DNA of 64,000 nucleotides from Notamacropus eugenii (GCF_028372415.1 NC_092873.1:354702660-354766659), one strand, 5' to 3'. Counted from the first letter of the stretch, positions 50,970-62,829 are shown. A program made the numbers and translations. Notes: a model not told the origin generated them from the letters alone.

Positions 50970-51215
50970 TGTGATTCTTCAGTCATTTTCAGTCACGTCT
51001 GACCCTTGGTGATCCCATTTGGGGTTTTCTTGGCAGAGATATTGGAGTGATTTGCCATTTCCTTTTCCAGCTCATTTTACAGACAAGGAAACTGAGGCTA
51101 ACAGAGTTAAGTGGCTTGCCCAGGGTAACACAACTAGTAAGGGTCTGAGGCTGGATTTGAACTCAGGTCTTCCCGACTCCAGCTCTCTATCCACTGTGAC
51201 ACCTAACTTCCCCCA
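50970..51215 (-). mobile_element. CORE-SINE, antisense
   Basis: 'cccatttggggttttcttgg', 'cattttacagacaaggaaac' and 'actctatccactgtgacacc'-type head; nearly full length. Confidence 0.85.
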
Positions 51216-51224
51216 GCTTAGTTG

Positions 51225-51425
51225 AAGAGTCTATTCTCAGTTCTGCCCCTTTGGTAAATTGATCCTGAGCAAATCATTTAACCTCTGTCTGTCCCAGTTT
51301 CTTGAACTGTAAACTGGAAATAATAATAGCACTTACTTTCCAGGATTGTTGTAAAGATTTGTAAAGAACTTAGCGCAATGCCTGGCACGTAGTAAAGTGC
51401 TTAATAAAGGCTCATTTCCTTCCCA
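51225..51425 (+). mobile_element. MIR-type SINE
   Basis: 'gatcctgagcaaatcattta', 'taataatagcacttactttc' and 'gcaatgcctggcacgtagta'. Confidence 0.75.
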
Positions 51426-51709
51426 GGCCTGAGAGAATCATGCTATAAGCTACGCAGTTTCATCTCATGCCCCAGTGCCAAAGCAGCAGTTATCAGTGCT
51501 GCTGAGAAATGGGGCATTGGGTAATAGGATCTGATCTGTGTGTTGCCCCCCCAAAGTTAATCCCACTCCTGGGATAAGGTGGGGGGACAGCTGGCTACTG
51601 AAGTGGGAGAAGAGACTTGAAAGGGGCAAACTGAGAAGCAATGAGGAGAGAGAAGGTGACTGAGGGAATGGAGGGGGAACCTGAAGGAACCTTAGTTTCA
51701 GGGCTCCCT

Positions 51710-52130
51710 CTCTGAATGCTGCCTACCCCTCTCTCCCCCGTCTCCTTCTTTCTCTTTCTCATTCTCTCATTTTCATCTTTACGTCTCTCCCTATTCCTCC
51801 TTCTCTTTGTCTGTCTTCCATTCTAGGCTCTCATACATTTCTCTGCCTCTGTTTTTTTTCCCTTCCCACATGTCTCTGCCCCTCCTTAAAGGATTTCATA
51901 TGGACTTCCGTCTTTCTTGCTTCTCAAGCCCATTTCTTTGTCTCTCCCCTCCGTGGCCCACGTCTCTCACTGTCAGTTGCTTTACCTTTCTCCCTCCCTC
52001 CCCCTAATATTTGTCTCTCTTGGTGCGACTGTCTCCTCTCTCTTCTCCCTCCCCCCCTTTCTCTTCTTTCCAAGATCTCACCTTTTTCCCCACAGAGGTC
52101 CCTTCTCTCATGTCCCTGTGTCTGCCTGTG
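51710..52130. repeat. Pyrimidine-rich (TCTC) low-complexity region
   Basis: Intergenic, strongly C/T-biased with degenerate TCTC/TCCC repeats and no conserved frame. Confidence 0.7.
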
Positions 52131-52789
52131 CTCCCTCTATCCAGCTGTAGGCCTTTCCTCGGGATGGAGGAGGGTATCTATGCTACATGGGTCTATATCA
52201 GAGCCTGGATGAGAAGGTGTCTGTCACTGTGTTGGTCATCTGGTCTGTCGGTCTGCTCCTCTTTGTGTATCTTTCTATGTGCTTGTGTGTGCCTGTCTGT
52301 TGTTTGCAGATCTTTCCCTGTTGGATTAAACTGGGCAGAGGGAACCATGAGAAACTGAGTGGGGATGACATGCTAGACTGGTCTCTCTGGCTCCCACACC
52401 ACTGGGCATGCTGCTTATCCCCTTCTCCATGCCAATGGGACCTGCGCAAGAGTGGGCACAATGGTGGTGTGAGGGGAAGATTGGATGGGTTGACATGGGG
52501 TCAGCAATTGTCTTCCCCTCCCCCTCAGCATCCTCCCCTCCGCACCTCCTACCAGCTGAGAAAGCAAAGTCAGCAGCTCAGCCTCTTGGAAAAACTGCTG
52601 TGTTTGGTGGGGTGGAAGCTGGAGGCGAGAGGGGGGAAATGGACACAGAGAGAGGTACTTCATCCAGCTGGCCCTTCACCCTGCCCCCGCCTGTCAGTGG
52701 GGGTGAAGGGTGGTGAATGGGGCAATGCCATATAGTGAAAGGCATGGAGAGAGAGACTGAAGTGCCAGGAGGCCCCCAGACCACTCAGA

Positions 52790-53075
52790 TGACTGTCTGC
52801 CTGTCGGTCTGCTCTGAGTCTGTCTGTCCAGGTCCATCTCAATGTCTATGTGTCTGTCTGTGCCAGTCTGTCTCTGAGTCTATCTGTCTGTCCAAGTCTT
52901 TCTCTGTGTCTCTCTATGCTGATCTATCTCCACGTCTGTCTGTCTTTCTTTGTCTCCATCTTTGTCTTCATCAGTCTGCTTGTCTGTATGTCTGTCTTTG
53001 TCTGTTTGCCTACAAGTTGATCTATCTATTTTGGCATGTATGTTTGCCTGTCTATCTGTCTATCCTTGGGAATCT
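52790..53075. repeat. Degenerate (CTGT/CTAT)n repeat
   Basis: Dozens of CTGT/CTAT/GTCT tetramers with scattered substitutions; an old expanded tetranucleotide repeat. Confidence 0.85.
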
Positions 53076-53231
53076 TGAGCTTCTAAAGTCCTTTCTCCAG
53101 CGACTCCATTAATCCAGATAGAGCCCTATACTAGGGGGAGAGTGTGGCAAGCCACCAGCCCCAGAGGTCAGCTTCCTTCTCACTTATGACCTCTAGGGCA
53201 CCTGCAAGAGCCTTCTCTTGCCCCTCATACA

Positions 53232-53232
<1 letters not shown>

Positions 53233-53275
<43 letters not shown>
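53233..53275. repeat. (CA)n microsatellite
   Basis: CA run followed by looser CA-rich sequence to about 53335. Confidence 0.9.
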
Positions 53276-53276
<1 letters not shown>

Positions 53277-53689
53277 ACATAGTGTCTATGAGACACTACA
53301 TGCACACACACACATACCACATGTGCACACACACGTGGGGAGCAATTGGATGTAAAAATTCTGTTGAAGGTGGCAGGAGAAAGGAAGGAGGACTGGGTGA
53401 GAGAAGAAATCCTGAGGGGCCCTGGTGCCAGGCTAGTCACTATGCCTCCCTGGGGAGTAAGAGTACTATTATTAGGAATGAATAGCCCCTCAGAGACTAA
53501 GTCCTAGTGTGCAGATTGGGATAAACCCAGTCATGTCCCCAACCACATGGCGGGAGCCCTGCCTGGTCTCCAGAACCCAGGATCAGACTGGCATCAGGGG
53601 CAAAGAGGTCTATCTGATAAGTGGGAGAGTAGGGAAGGTGGAGAGAGCAGCAGAGTTGTGGGTTTTTTTGCTAGGACCCCTTGCCAACT

Positions 53690-54270
53690 CTAACCTTGGC
53701 AGCTTGGGCATTGGCATTGTCCTTCTCCCCCCCTCCCCAACCCAGGCAGTTTGCCCTTCCCCCTCCCCACAACTCCAGCCTATAAATAGCTCCCTGCACT
53801 CGCCTTCATGATGACGTGGCTCGGGAAGGCGGAGGGGAGTCAACTTTGCAGAGCCAGTGGGCGGGCTGGGGCTGGGGGAGGGGAGCACCCCTTCCCCCTG
53901 CTGTACCATGACCTGATGACGGGCATGATTGAGTCATCTCTTGGGGCCCTGCTGCCTCGCGTCACTGGCAGCTTCTCCCGGCTCTTCTTCCTCACGATCC
54001 GTAGGGCAAGCTTTGAGGAGCAGGATTGGCTCAGAGCCATGATGGGGAAGAGAGAATGTAAACCCAGAGAGCCAGCACTGAACTGAGCATTGGGAGGCCT
54101 GTGCCTCGCCTCTCAAGGAGCCAGATTTGGGTCTTCATTAGCACAGCCGAGTTTGGGCAGCACATGCAAGCTCTGGATATTGCCTGGCTCATTTTGTACT
54201 TTGTCCTACTTGATGAGCTCACAGCTGCCCTTGATAATTGGATTTAATTAATACTGAAGCAGTCAGACTG
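53690..54270. promoter_or_regulatory. Candidate muscle/neuronal regulatory element
   Basis: Repeat-free, CpG-containing block with CTATAAATAG (53780-53789, a perfect MEF2 site and also TATA-like), TGACGTGG (53812-53819, CRE-like), TGAGTCA (53930-53936, AP-1), CAGCTG (54222-54227, E-box) and TAATTA (54245-54250). It lies ~0.5 kb beyond the STAC2 3' end. Enhancer or orphan promoter cannot be told apart from sequence alone. Confidence 0.45.
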
Positions 54271-54799
54271 CCCAACATGTCCTCCCCCAGCCCTACTCTC
54301 CACTCCCTGATCCCCCAGCCCTACAGCCTGTCTGCCCTGGTCACTACAAGTTTGAAGAAACTTCGGTCTAGATGTTATCACCCCCCTCACTCACACTTCT
54401 TTTTCCAGAAGAAACTGACAATCTTTGACATTGGGGTCCCTCTAGACAGGCCTTAGGGGGGCAGCCAAGGTTACAAGTCAGTGTTCCCTGAATATGAGAT
54501 GGTGGGCACCACCTCTCATCACTTGGTGTTACCCTCTCCTTCCCTCCCATGTTTCATCAGTTCCCATCCCTTTCCACCAATATTGCTCCTGCCCCACTCT
54601 TTCTCATATCCCCCTAACTTTCTCCACATACAGTGTCCTACTAGCCCCTGCCTCTCCCCCATTCCCTACCCTCCTCCTCCAAAGTATATTTGGCCTCTGC
54701 ATTTAGCCTCCAAATCTGCCTCCCTCCCCTCTGGCCCTGCCTCCTTCCTCCCATCCCACCTCCACCCTCAGGCCAGTCAATCAGAAACACAAAGAAGGC

Positions 54800-56556
54800 A
54801 TATCTGGATCATAGGTACATTTAATCAATGGGTCTGGGGGCCAAGGCCCCAAGTCAGACCTGTCATGCAGCCTCTATGTACAGTGGGCATCGTGCCTGCC
54901 CCGCAGGGGTATTGCTGGGGCAGCCTCGTGGCAGCAGACAGGGCAGTGTGGTTTCAGCCTCTCCCCACCCCAAATCTGGGAACAGCAGAAGGGAGAGGAG
55001 GCAAGGGTAAGAGATCTGTGCCCAGAGTAGGGGAGGCATTGGCTGGCATGGTGAAGGAGGTTCTGAGCTTGGGGCTAGGGAGTTGGGGCCGAAGAGGAGC
55101 AGTCTTCACAGGGAAGACCCCACAGTACGTCTCCTCCAGTCTGGGGGGCTTAAATTTTCTCTCTCCCTTGGGAGTCTCAACTTCCTTTCAACACTTGTCT
55201 CCTAATTCTCCATTCCTACCCTAGGGGTCTAAGAAGGGTGCAGGGGGTACATTCAGAAAAATGACTGCTGAAATACAGCCCCTTATCTCAAGTAGGGGGT
55301 AAAGCCATCTAAAACATTCAGCCCTTGGACTTGAATTTTTAAAGTGCTGTCTTATTCTCTGTGCCCACCCCCGTAGGGCTCACCCTATTGAGAGGATTTT
55401 CCCAGCTGTCCCATCCCAGCTCTTAAGGGTTGTCCAGATCACAGAAGAGAAGGAAGGCCAGAGAAGAAAAGGGGAGCATGAAAATAAAATTGCCTCTCAT
55501 CAGTTTTCTGATCTGAGTAATAGGTTCGATTCCCATTTCTTGAAATGGGCTTATCAGGCTCCAGACAGCAGGTACATTTATAAGTATTCTGTAGCTCTTC
55601 TGACTTCCCAATAACAAACAAGCACTTTATGGTTTACTCTTCTTGTTACATCTGGATTGCTTTTAATTGGAGTGGCTTGTTTGTAGGGTGGGATAGTTTT
55701 TGGATGTTCTGGCCTTGGCTAGAGTTCAGACCACAGCTGGGCTATCCTTTCACCAACTGCAAGAGTGAGTCCCTAGGGATGGAATGGAGAAGGGGTACAC
55801 CTTGGTTGTTCCTGCCGTGACTCCCTCTTCCCCCAAACAAGAGAACAATCTTGGTTCTTTCTCCTTGATCCCTCCTCTCCTTTGCCAGCCCAGGTTTCAA
55901 GTTATGGGAGAGACCAGTGTAACTTTCCTGAGAATTGAGCGAGTGAGAGATGGTGATATTGGGGAGGCAGCAGTCAGGACCACAGAAGCAGAGAAGGCCC
56001 TCCCATATCTCCCACCCCCTTCAAACCCTGAGGGAGGAGCAGGCATTAAGAGGAGTCTAGGAGAAGGGGACATTGTTCCTTCCCCCAACACCTCCCCCAT
56101 GCCCCCAAAAGGACAGAGACAGAGAGACACACACGGGCTGGGCTGAGGGGGAAGGTGGCACAAGGCATGCAACAAGGGGAGGGGAAGAAGCCACAGCCAG
56201 CCCTGGAATACAGATCTGCCCAGGGCTTGAGTCACTGTGGCAGCAGGGCACTGGTGGGCACAAGAATTGGCACATTGGCATGGGGGCAGACCTGCCTGTC
56301 GTAGCTGATTCCTGCCCTTAACTTGCTCTCCAACCTGCCCTCCAGAGGAGAAACAAAACCTTCTCTATTGTAGAGCTTTTGTGTCTTATTTCAAGTGGTG
56401 CCCAGCAGCATGGCAGCAAGTGAGCAGGGAGGTGGGTAAGGAGACCCTGCTCCATTCCCTGGAACCAGAAGCAGGGAACGAGGGGGGCAGAGTTGATATC
56501 TGGGAGGTCTCCTAGGGGTGGGGCACTATCTTCTTCCGGGCCTGCCATGCCTGATT
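54800..56556 (-). other. STAC2: STAC2 3'UTR
   Basis: About 1.75 kb of non-coding sequence without recognisable transposons follows the stop. A variant signal ATTAAA lies on the minus strand at 54825-54820. The length fits the known long STAC2 3'UTR. The end is inferred from that signal. Confidence 0.6.
54820..54825 (-). promoter_or_regulatory. Candidate STAC2 polyadenylation signal
   Basis: ATTAAA on the minus strand ~1.73 kb after the STAC2 stop; the commonest variant signal and the first good candidate. Confidence 0.5.
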
Positions 56557-56661
56557 TCAGATCTCAGTCAGAGCATCAGCAGGTACCAGGCCTCTCTTCT
56601 TGCCACTGCTAACTCGGATGAAGCCATCAGCATCCTTGCTTCTGCCCACACCTACACAGAT
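56557..56661 (-). CDS. STAC2: STAC2 coding exon 11 (terminal)
   Basis: [20 protein letters not shown] then [14 protein letters not shown] and TGA at 56559-56557; end of the second SH3. Confidence 0.97.
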   Translation of the reverse strand: MCVGVGRSKDADGFIRVSSGKKRGLVPADALTEI

Positions 56662-59600
56662 CTGAGCAGGAAAGATGGAAGCTTGAGAGCTCAGCAGTAG
56701 CCAGGCAGGGGGGCACTGCCCATTTGGTGAGATCCCAGTGGGTACAGAGCCCTAATAATTATAGATACCATCACCCACCCCCCTTTCCCATGCTAGTTAC
56801 TTCCATGGCTATTGCCTCCCTCTCTACCCTGGCAGGGAGGGTGGGGAAGGAGGAAGAAGTTTGGCAGCCTTAGATTAGGATGGCAGCTAGGAAGATGTCA
56901 GGGAGACCTTTGGGTTCTCACTGTCAGAGGGATCCAGGTTGGCCTGAACTCATCTCTTTCATTCTGCCTACCTCTGCTTCCTCTCCTCTCCCCCAATCTT
57001 TGACCCAGGAGTTCTGTTCTAGGCCTGAGGAGAAGGATGCAGGGGGAGAAGACCCTCTCTCTACACCTACACTTCTTGTGTCTAGCTGCCTTTCTCCCCG
57101 CTATAAGGCTGATGGAATTCTCTTCCTGGTCCCACTTGAGAGCTTGCTCCTGCCCTTCATTCCTGCCTCAGTCTCCTTTCCCCAACCTCTTTCACCCTTT
57201 GGAGGGCAGAACCACCTCTCTCAGGTCACTCACCTGGTTCTCCTTGAGGCTCATGTAGCCCTGTTCCTTATTCCCAGAAAATGGCTGGCAGCACTGCCAC
57301 ACACTTTCTCCTGGTCTCACCCGCTGCACAAAATTGGCAGGGAAGAAGCCAACTCGATCACCGATCTTGCCCTGCTTGACAAATTCAGTGAAGCTGGTGG
57401 GGGCAGACCTTCACCCTGACCTCAGCTCCAACCCAATGAGCTCACCCCCAATTCTCATTTGCTTTCCCAGACCTCAAGCCCTGAGGCACCCTGCCACCAG
57501 CTCCTGGTGAGCTCAATCTTTTCTTTATTTTCTAAGCAAACTTTTACTGCGTTGATGCTTGGGGGTAGGAGTGGACAGGGAGACCTTCCAAGGAGAAGGG
57601 GCAAGAGGAATCTGGGCACTTAGAAAGGTGGGAGATGCCCAGGCTGTGCTACTGGTGCAGGTGGGCTGGGGTTTTGAACCTAGTTAACCATAGCTCCAGT
57701 GGGGGCACTGCCCAGAGGGTGATTTAGTGGGCAGCAGTATCTACAGCTTCTGCCAGGGTATGGTTCTGTCCTCTCCTTTGACCCTTTGTCCCTCAGGCTG
57801 GGGATGGAGAGGAGCACAATGATCCCTACCCCCAACTTCCCCTTCCCTGTGGCCAACCAGCCTAATTACCTTCCACCAATCCTCGTTGGAATCATCCACA
57901 AGCATGATTCGGTCTCCTGGCCTGGGGGTAGAGTAGACTCTGGGAAATCTCTGGGAACAGGGGAAGGACCCCTACCCATCCCCACTCTGACCCGGAGTAT
58001 GCACCCAACTGCCTTCCCCCGCTGAAGAAGCTTGTTCAGCATCCTTGTGGTGATGTTGGGTGCCCTGGTACTACCAACACCTGCATGCCCATGCCCAAAT
58101 GACACCCTGGGGAGAGGGAAGGAGCAAAGCTCTGGGGCTCTGGGAAAATACTTACTGCAGTGCCAGGTCATTATGCTCCTGGGGCAAAAACTTATAGAGA
58201 GCAACATAGGAATACATGGGGCCGACATCTTTCCGAATGGTGCCCTTGGAAGCCTGGGTTGTCATGGTAGAGAGATGAACAGAACTCAAAGCCGGAATCT
58301 GGCTTCCTACTGGGGGCACTCACCCAGTGAGAACTGACTGTGTCAGAGCTGGGAGGGACTCTAGAGACCCGCTCATCTGACCCTATCCTTTTTTACAGAG
58401 GAGAAAACTGAGACCTCAGAAAGGGAAACTGTGCTTCAGGTTGTGCAGTAAACTGGTGATGAGAAGTCTAACATTTTAGAGTAAAAAAGGAATCTTAAAC
58501 AGCATCTAATCCAACCACCTCATTTTTCAGATAAGCCTAGTCTGGTACTGTTCCCCTGAACCCCATCTATACCCAAATGGCACAGGGCCTTACCTGCGGC
58601 TGTCCAGGGCTTTTCTCCTCAGGGCCTGTCACCTCATTCTCAGTTGGTGTTGTAAAGACTAGAAGAGTGGGAAGGGGGTGGCATAAGGACTCGGAAGATG
58701 AGGGAGCCCCATCCCCTGGCACTCGCTTGTCCTCCTCACACTCACCACTGTCACTGGCACCCTCCTCTGAGCTACGGATGCTACCTTCCCCATCCTCTGC
58801 CAATTCATCTCTCTCACTCTGGGAAACAGACGAAGAAAGGGAAAAAAAGGAAGGAAGACTGAGGTGGAATCCTCAGCCCTTTCTCCCAGTGTGCCCCAGT
58901 TCTCTCAGTGTCCACCAGCACTTATCATTCTTTCCCTAGCGTCTCCCATCCCCAATTCCTTCCCCAGTGTCTCCCCTCCAGTGTTCCCCAGGTCCACCCT
59001 CTTTTCCTTGTATCTTCTAGCCCCCACCCATTTTCCCTCAGGGAGCATCTCTCCTAATGTGTCCCATTCCTAATGCCTCCTCTGCACCCAATGGACCCCA
59101 ACCCTCCTCCCTCCTCCCCCACATGCTTTTCCCCCATGCCTGGGTCAAAGTCTGTACCAGGCTTCTGGTGGGGGACTCTGAAGTGCTGCTGAAACTTGAA
59201 CGGTTCATTAATGCCAAGGAGGTACCATAGCGGAGGGTCTCATAAATGGGATCCACTTTCCCACTGGCACCTATAAATGTTGCATCTTTAGGAATCTATC
59301 ACATACCTTTTTCTGGGAATCTTCTTACTTCCTAAAATCTAGACCCATGCACACTAGCATCTGGATATTGTAAAAGCTGGTACAATCCCCTGGGTGGGTA
59401 GTGCCAATGGCCACTCTTCCTGAGACAGTATCCCCACAAGAAGACATTAACTCCCCAGTCTAGAAACCTGAGGCAGCTTTGTTCACTATTATCTGGGAGG
59501 AATGGGAATTAGATGAGTACTTACCAGCTGGTGGAGACTCCCGTGTACAGGCTGGGGGTGGTTCATGCACCAGGAGAGGGGAACTGAAATTGCGTCGGAA

Positions 59601-60603
59601 AGAGGTGGACTAGGAGAGAAAAGAGCAGAGGCATCAGCGTCATCATAAGGGGAAGAGAGCTTGATCTCCCTTGGTGTCTCTCATTGCAAGAAATTAGCTC
59701 TTTGCAATGGGGGAGGAAGATGCAGAACTCCCCATGGTACTGATGGGCATGTAGTAGTCAGCTGGAATGGTCTACACAGGCCCTTGCTCACCATTTTGCC
59801 TGGGCACTGCTGGTGGGAGATTTCCTCAGAGCACCAGAGGTGGACGCTGGCTTTGCACGTCTTACATCGCAAGCCCTGCTTGGAGTTGCCTAGAGAGTAG
59901 TTTGGAGTTTGGAGGACAAGGAGGAAAGTCTCTCCTGCTCCCCACACATTCCATGCACACATACACATTGGTTGGGAGAATAGTGACAGTGGACTGGGGA
60001 TACATGGAAATAAAGATGGGAGACATAGGTACAAGGAAGCTTCTGTTCATGTCTGTCCTCCTGGATGGACAGGACATTTCTATGAACCACTTAGGGTCAA
60101 GGTTAACACTACAGATATTTAGCTGTGTGAGATATGGAGGGAACTGCCCACCTGGTGTGTTGGCTTTGGCAATGTTGGCTTTGGAGGGCCAGGAAGAACT
60201 GGGCTATAAAACAGGCTGTGTACCATGCTGTGTACCTTTTCCCCCATGCCACCTTGGCACTCCCACCTATGCCCATCTCAGTGTCCAGGCACCTACCCAC
60301 GATAACTTGGTGGCAGAGTTCGCATGGGCTGGCACGTTTGAAGACATGGTCTTGGAAGCTGTGAGTCCTCAGGGGCTTGAGAGGTGCCAAGGGACGTTGG
60401 ACTGGACAAGGGGATCGGGCAGAGGTGGGCAGGCCTAGATCAGTGGACACAGGTGGAGGTGAAGGGGGTGGCAATGGGGTTGGGGGGGTCAGCAGCACCT
60501 CCGTTGGGCACTTGAGCTCAGTGCCTGAGCGAAGGAAGAAATTCTCCACACTCTTGCTTCGAAGGATGGTCTTGAGAGACAGGGAACGTTTGAAACGCTG
60601 AAG
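56557..60603 (-). CDS. STAC2: STAC2, SH3 and cysteine-rich domain protein 2 (coding exons 2-11; exon 1 outside window)
   Basis: Cytoplasmic adaptor; STAC-family proteins bind L-type calcium channels, affecting trafficking and slowing inactivation. Exons in transcript order: 60603-60297, 59889-59792, 59609-59525, 59270-59158, 58818-58746, 58658-58594, 58253-58156, 57921-57870, 57371-57234 and 56661-56557. All junctions are GT-AG and in frame, giving 377 residues; the human protein is about 411, the difference being the missing N-terminal exon. A C1 zinc finger at partial residues 81-131 keeps the full HC3 pattern: H81, C94, C97, C111, C114, H119, C122, C131. The first SH3 is at about 258-318 (ALYKF, DWWKGK, FPANFV) and the second at about 321-377, ending [10 protein letters not shown]. 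The linker is Pro-rich before C1 and Ser/Glu-rich after it. Confidence 0.97.
57234..57371 (-). CDS. STAC2: STAC2 coding exon 10
   Basis: [20 protein letters not shown] closes the first SH3; [20 protein letters not shown] opens the second. Donor GTGAGT. Confidence 0.97.
57870..57921 (-). CDS. STAC2: STAC2 coding exon 9
   Basis: [18 protein letters not shown], the SH3 RT/n-Src segment with the conserved double Trp; donor GTAATT. Confidence 0.97.
58156..58253 (-). CDS. STAC2: STAC2 coding exon 8 (start of first SH3)
   Basis: [20 protein letters not shown] then [12 protein letters not shown]; the SH3 ALYxF signature. Ends with two bases of a Gln codon; donor GTAAGT. Confidence 0.96.
58345..58535 (-). 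mobile_element. MIR3-like fragment, antisense, in STAC2 intron 7
   Basis: 'ttttttacagaggagaaaac' and 'aaacagcatctaatccaacc'. Confidence 0.55.
58594..58658 (-). CDS. STAC2: STAC2 coding exon 7
   Basis: [20 protein letters not shown] then PQ; the GPEEKSPGQ core matches human while the flanks diverge. Donor GTAAGG. Confidence 0.92.
58746..58818 (-). CDS. STAC2: STAC2 coding exon 6
   Basis: [20 protein letters not shown] then ASDS and one base; acidic linker. Donor GTGAGT. Confidence 0.94.
59158..59270 (-). CDS. STAC2: STAC2 coding exon 5
   Basis: [20 protein letters not shown] through ESPTRSL, the conserved linker found in all STAC proteins. Donor GTACAG. Confidence 0.96.
59525..59609 (-). 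CDS. STAC2: STAC2 coding exon 4
   Basis: [20 protein letters not shown] through SPPA, linker; donor GTAAGT. Confidence 0.95.
59792..59889 (-). CDS. STAC2: STAC2 coding exon 3
   Basis: [20 protein letters not shown] through HQQCPGKM, completing the C1 finger; all zinc ligands are present. Donor GTGAGC. Confidence 0.97.
60297..60603 (-). CDS. STAC2: STAC2 coding exon 2
   Basis: [20 protein letters not shown], a Pro-rich run ([14 protein letters not shown]), then the first half of the C1 finger up to CELCHQVIV. Acceptor TTTCAG; donor GTAGGT. It begins in phase 0, so exon 1 must end on a whole codon. Confidence 0.96.
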
Positions 60604-60673
60604 CTGAAAGAGAGGAGACCATGGTCATAGGGGACCAGAGTCCACAGAAAAGTAAGCTCTGATTATATCCAGT

Positions 60674-60675
<2 letters not shown>

Positions 60676-60725
<50 letters not shown>
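60676..60725. repeat. (CA)n microsatellite in STAC2 intron 1
   Basis: CA run of about 50 bases, ~75 bases upstream of exon 2 in transcript sense (TG in RNA). Confidence 0.95.
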
Positions 60726-60726
<1 letters not shown>

Positions 60727-60772
60727 CCAAAAGTACCAAAGCCTAAACTGGTAATCCCAGTCACTGTCAGAG

Positions 60773-61015
60773 GGTAGCTAGGTGGCACAGTGGATAGAGT
60801 GCTGGGGTTAGAATCAGGAAGACCTGAGTTCAAATCTGGCTTCAGGCACTTACCAGTTGTGTGACCCTGGGCAAATCACTTAACCTTGCTTATCTCAGTT
60901 TCCTCATCTGTAAAAATGAGCTGGAGAAGGAAATGGCAAAGCATTCTAGTCTTTTTGCAAAGAAAACCACAAATGGGGTCACAAGGAGTTAGACATGACT
61001 GAAACAAGTGAACAA
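60773..61015 (+). mobile_element. CORE-SINE in STAC2 intron 1
   Basis: 'gctaggtggcacagtggata', 'gtgtgaccctgggcaaatca' and 'tggggtcacaaggagttaga'; nearly full length. Confidence 0.9.
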
Positions 61016-62829
61016 ATCAATATTGGGACTCGGGACTCAGGTCTGGACTTGGGAATCTAGAGCTGATGAAGGGAGAGGAGGCAGGTAACTTCTATGTCAG
61101 GACCCAGTGTTCTAAATCCAGCTGGTTTTCAGTGTTCACAAATCCATACGTTCTTCACTTCCAGCATCAATTCCAGAAAGTTATCCTATATTTCCCCTCC
61201 CACTCCTAGTGAGAAGCTCAGAACCCTCACTGTCCTACATCTATCTCATGGTCCCATTCCTGGTAATGCTCTGCCTGACTCAACCTGCCCAGATAGACTA
61301 TAGGAAGGGAGGCAGCAGACTAAAGATATGGGCACAGAATCTGTGTCACCCTTAGCCAAGGCTCCCAGATGATGAGCTGGACAGCTTAAGGTACCATGGC
61401 TGCCAACCTCCCAGCCCTGCCAGGGGAGGAGTGGATGCAGCTGCTGGTTCAGAGAACACAGACATAGATTCTCCTACCACCCCAGCTTCTGGAGGACAAC
61501 AGGAAATAAAGATGGGGGTCTGGGAGGATGTACATGATAGGCCCAGGTCTGCCAATCATGAAGCCTGAGCACTGCAGGATGTCTGGCTTCCCCAATGGCT
61601 GGCATCACTGGATCACTGAAATATCTTCCAAATCCTGGCTTCCTGGATAGCATTGTTGGTCTCTGCCTCTGCAGATTCCAGACAGGGCAGATAATAGAGT
61701 CTGGGGCCCCAAGGAACCTGTGGAGATGGGAGTGTGTAGTGAAAATATATAGAATCATCTCAAGAGAGTTCGCATGATGTCATTTGGGACCAGAATATTA
61801 TCTTAAGCCCTAGGACCAGAAGATGGGATGCCCAGGGATTCTTAAGAGTCTCTCTTCCTCAAGTCCTGGAATTTTTTGGAGGGAGAGTGTACCTAATCTT
61901 TCTATCCAGAATTGTACTTAGTTATCCTGGAGTTTTGCCATAGAGCTTACTTGTCAGGTCAAGACCTGAGGCAAAGAGGGAGAGTGTGATTTGTCACTCC
62001 CCATCCTGGCATGAGTAATGCCAGCTCGCTTGTGCCCCTAGGACAACCCTATCAGAATCAGCTTCTTCCTGGTCCCAGGAGGAAAGTTTCCTGAACAAAA
62101 TGTTCCCTTCAGAGCCTGTATGGAAGCTCTGAACACTGGCACCTGCTCTCAGGAAAGCAAGAAGAAGGGCCATTGAGATGGGGAGGCAATGTCTGCTTTA
62201 AGACACTCAGGGAGAGAGGAGCTGGTGGCAACCTAAGCTGAGTGGACCTGCTGGAGGGCAGGAGGCAGCCCCCCTGCCAGCTGGACTAGTGTCTACCTGC
62301 TCCAGAAATGTCTGATCCCCCTGACCACCACAGGGATTTTTCTGGGTTCCAAACCAAGACTCTTCTCAGTCCAGCCTGGGTGGGAATGACATGGATGTGA
62401 GTCACCACATCCCCATTGCCACAGAAGCCCTTTTCTCTTCTCTTCCTTTCACCATGGAAGCAGGAGAGTGGAAGCTTTGGGTAAGGGAAGTCAAGAAGTC
62501 AAAGGTTCTGTCTTCTGACCCTCACTGCCCCTTGGACCTGCTCCCTGGCATGGGAGAGATGCCACTTTGAAGTAGCTGGCAGACCTGCCTATCAAGCATC
62601 TTGGAACCTTTCAGGCATTTCTCTAGCTCCTTCCAGTCAAGTGACCAGAAGACTGAAAATACTTGGTCAACTTCTTCTGCTCACCCACTCCACCCTTCCA
62701 GGCTGAGAACAACATAGATGTCAATTTCTATAGAGCTGGAACTGACCATAGAACATGGACTGTGAGGGCTAGCAAAGATCTTAGAATGGAGACATGTAAA
62801 ATGTAAGACTTGACAAGAGCAAAGACCTT

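Noticed and set aside
54481-55224. 247-codon plus-strand open frame
   Set aside because: It overlaps the STAC2 3'UTR antisense and its downstream flank; composition is low-complexity Pro/Ser with no family resemblance.
59767-60438. 223-codon plus-strand open frame
   Set aside because: Antisense shadow of STAC2 exons 2-3 and their intron; the minus-strand reading gives the real C1 domain.
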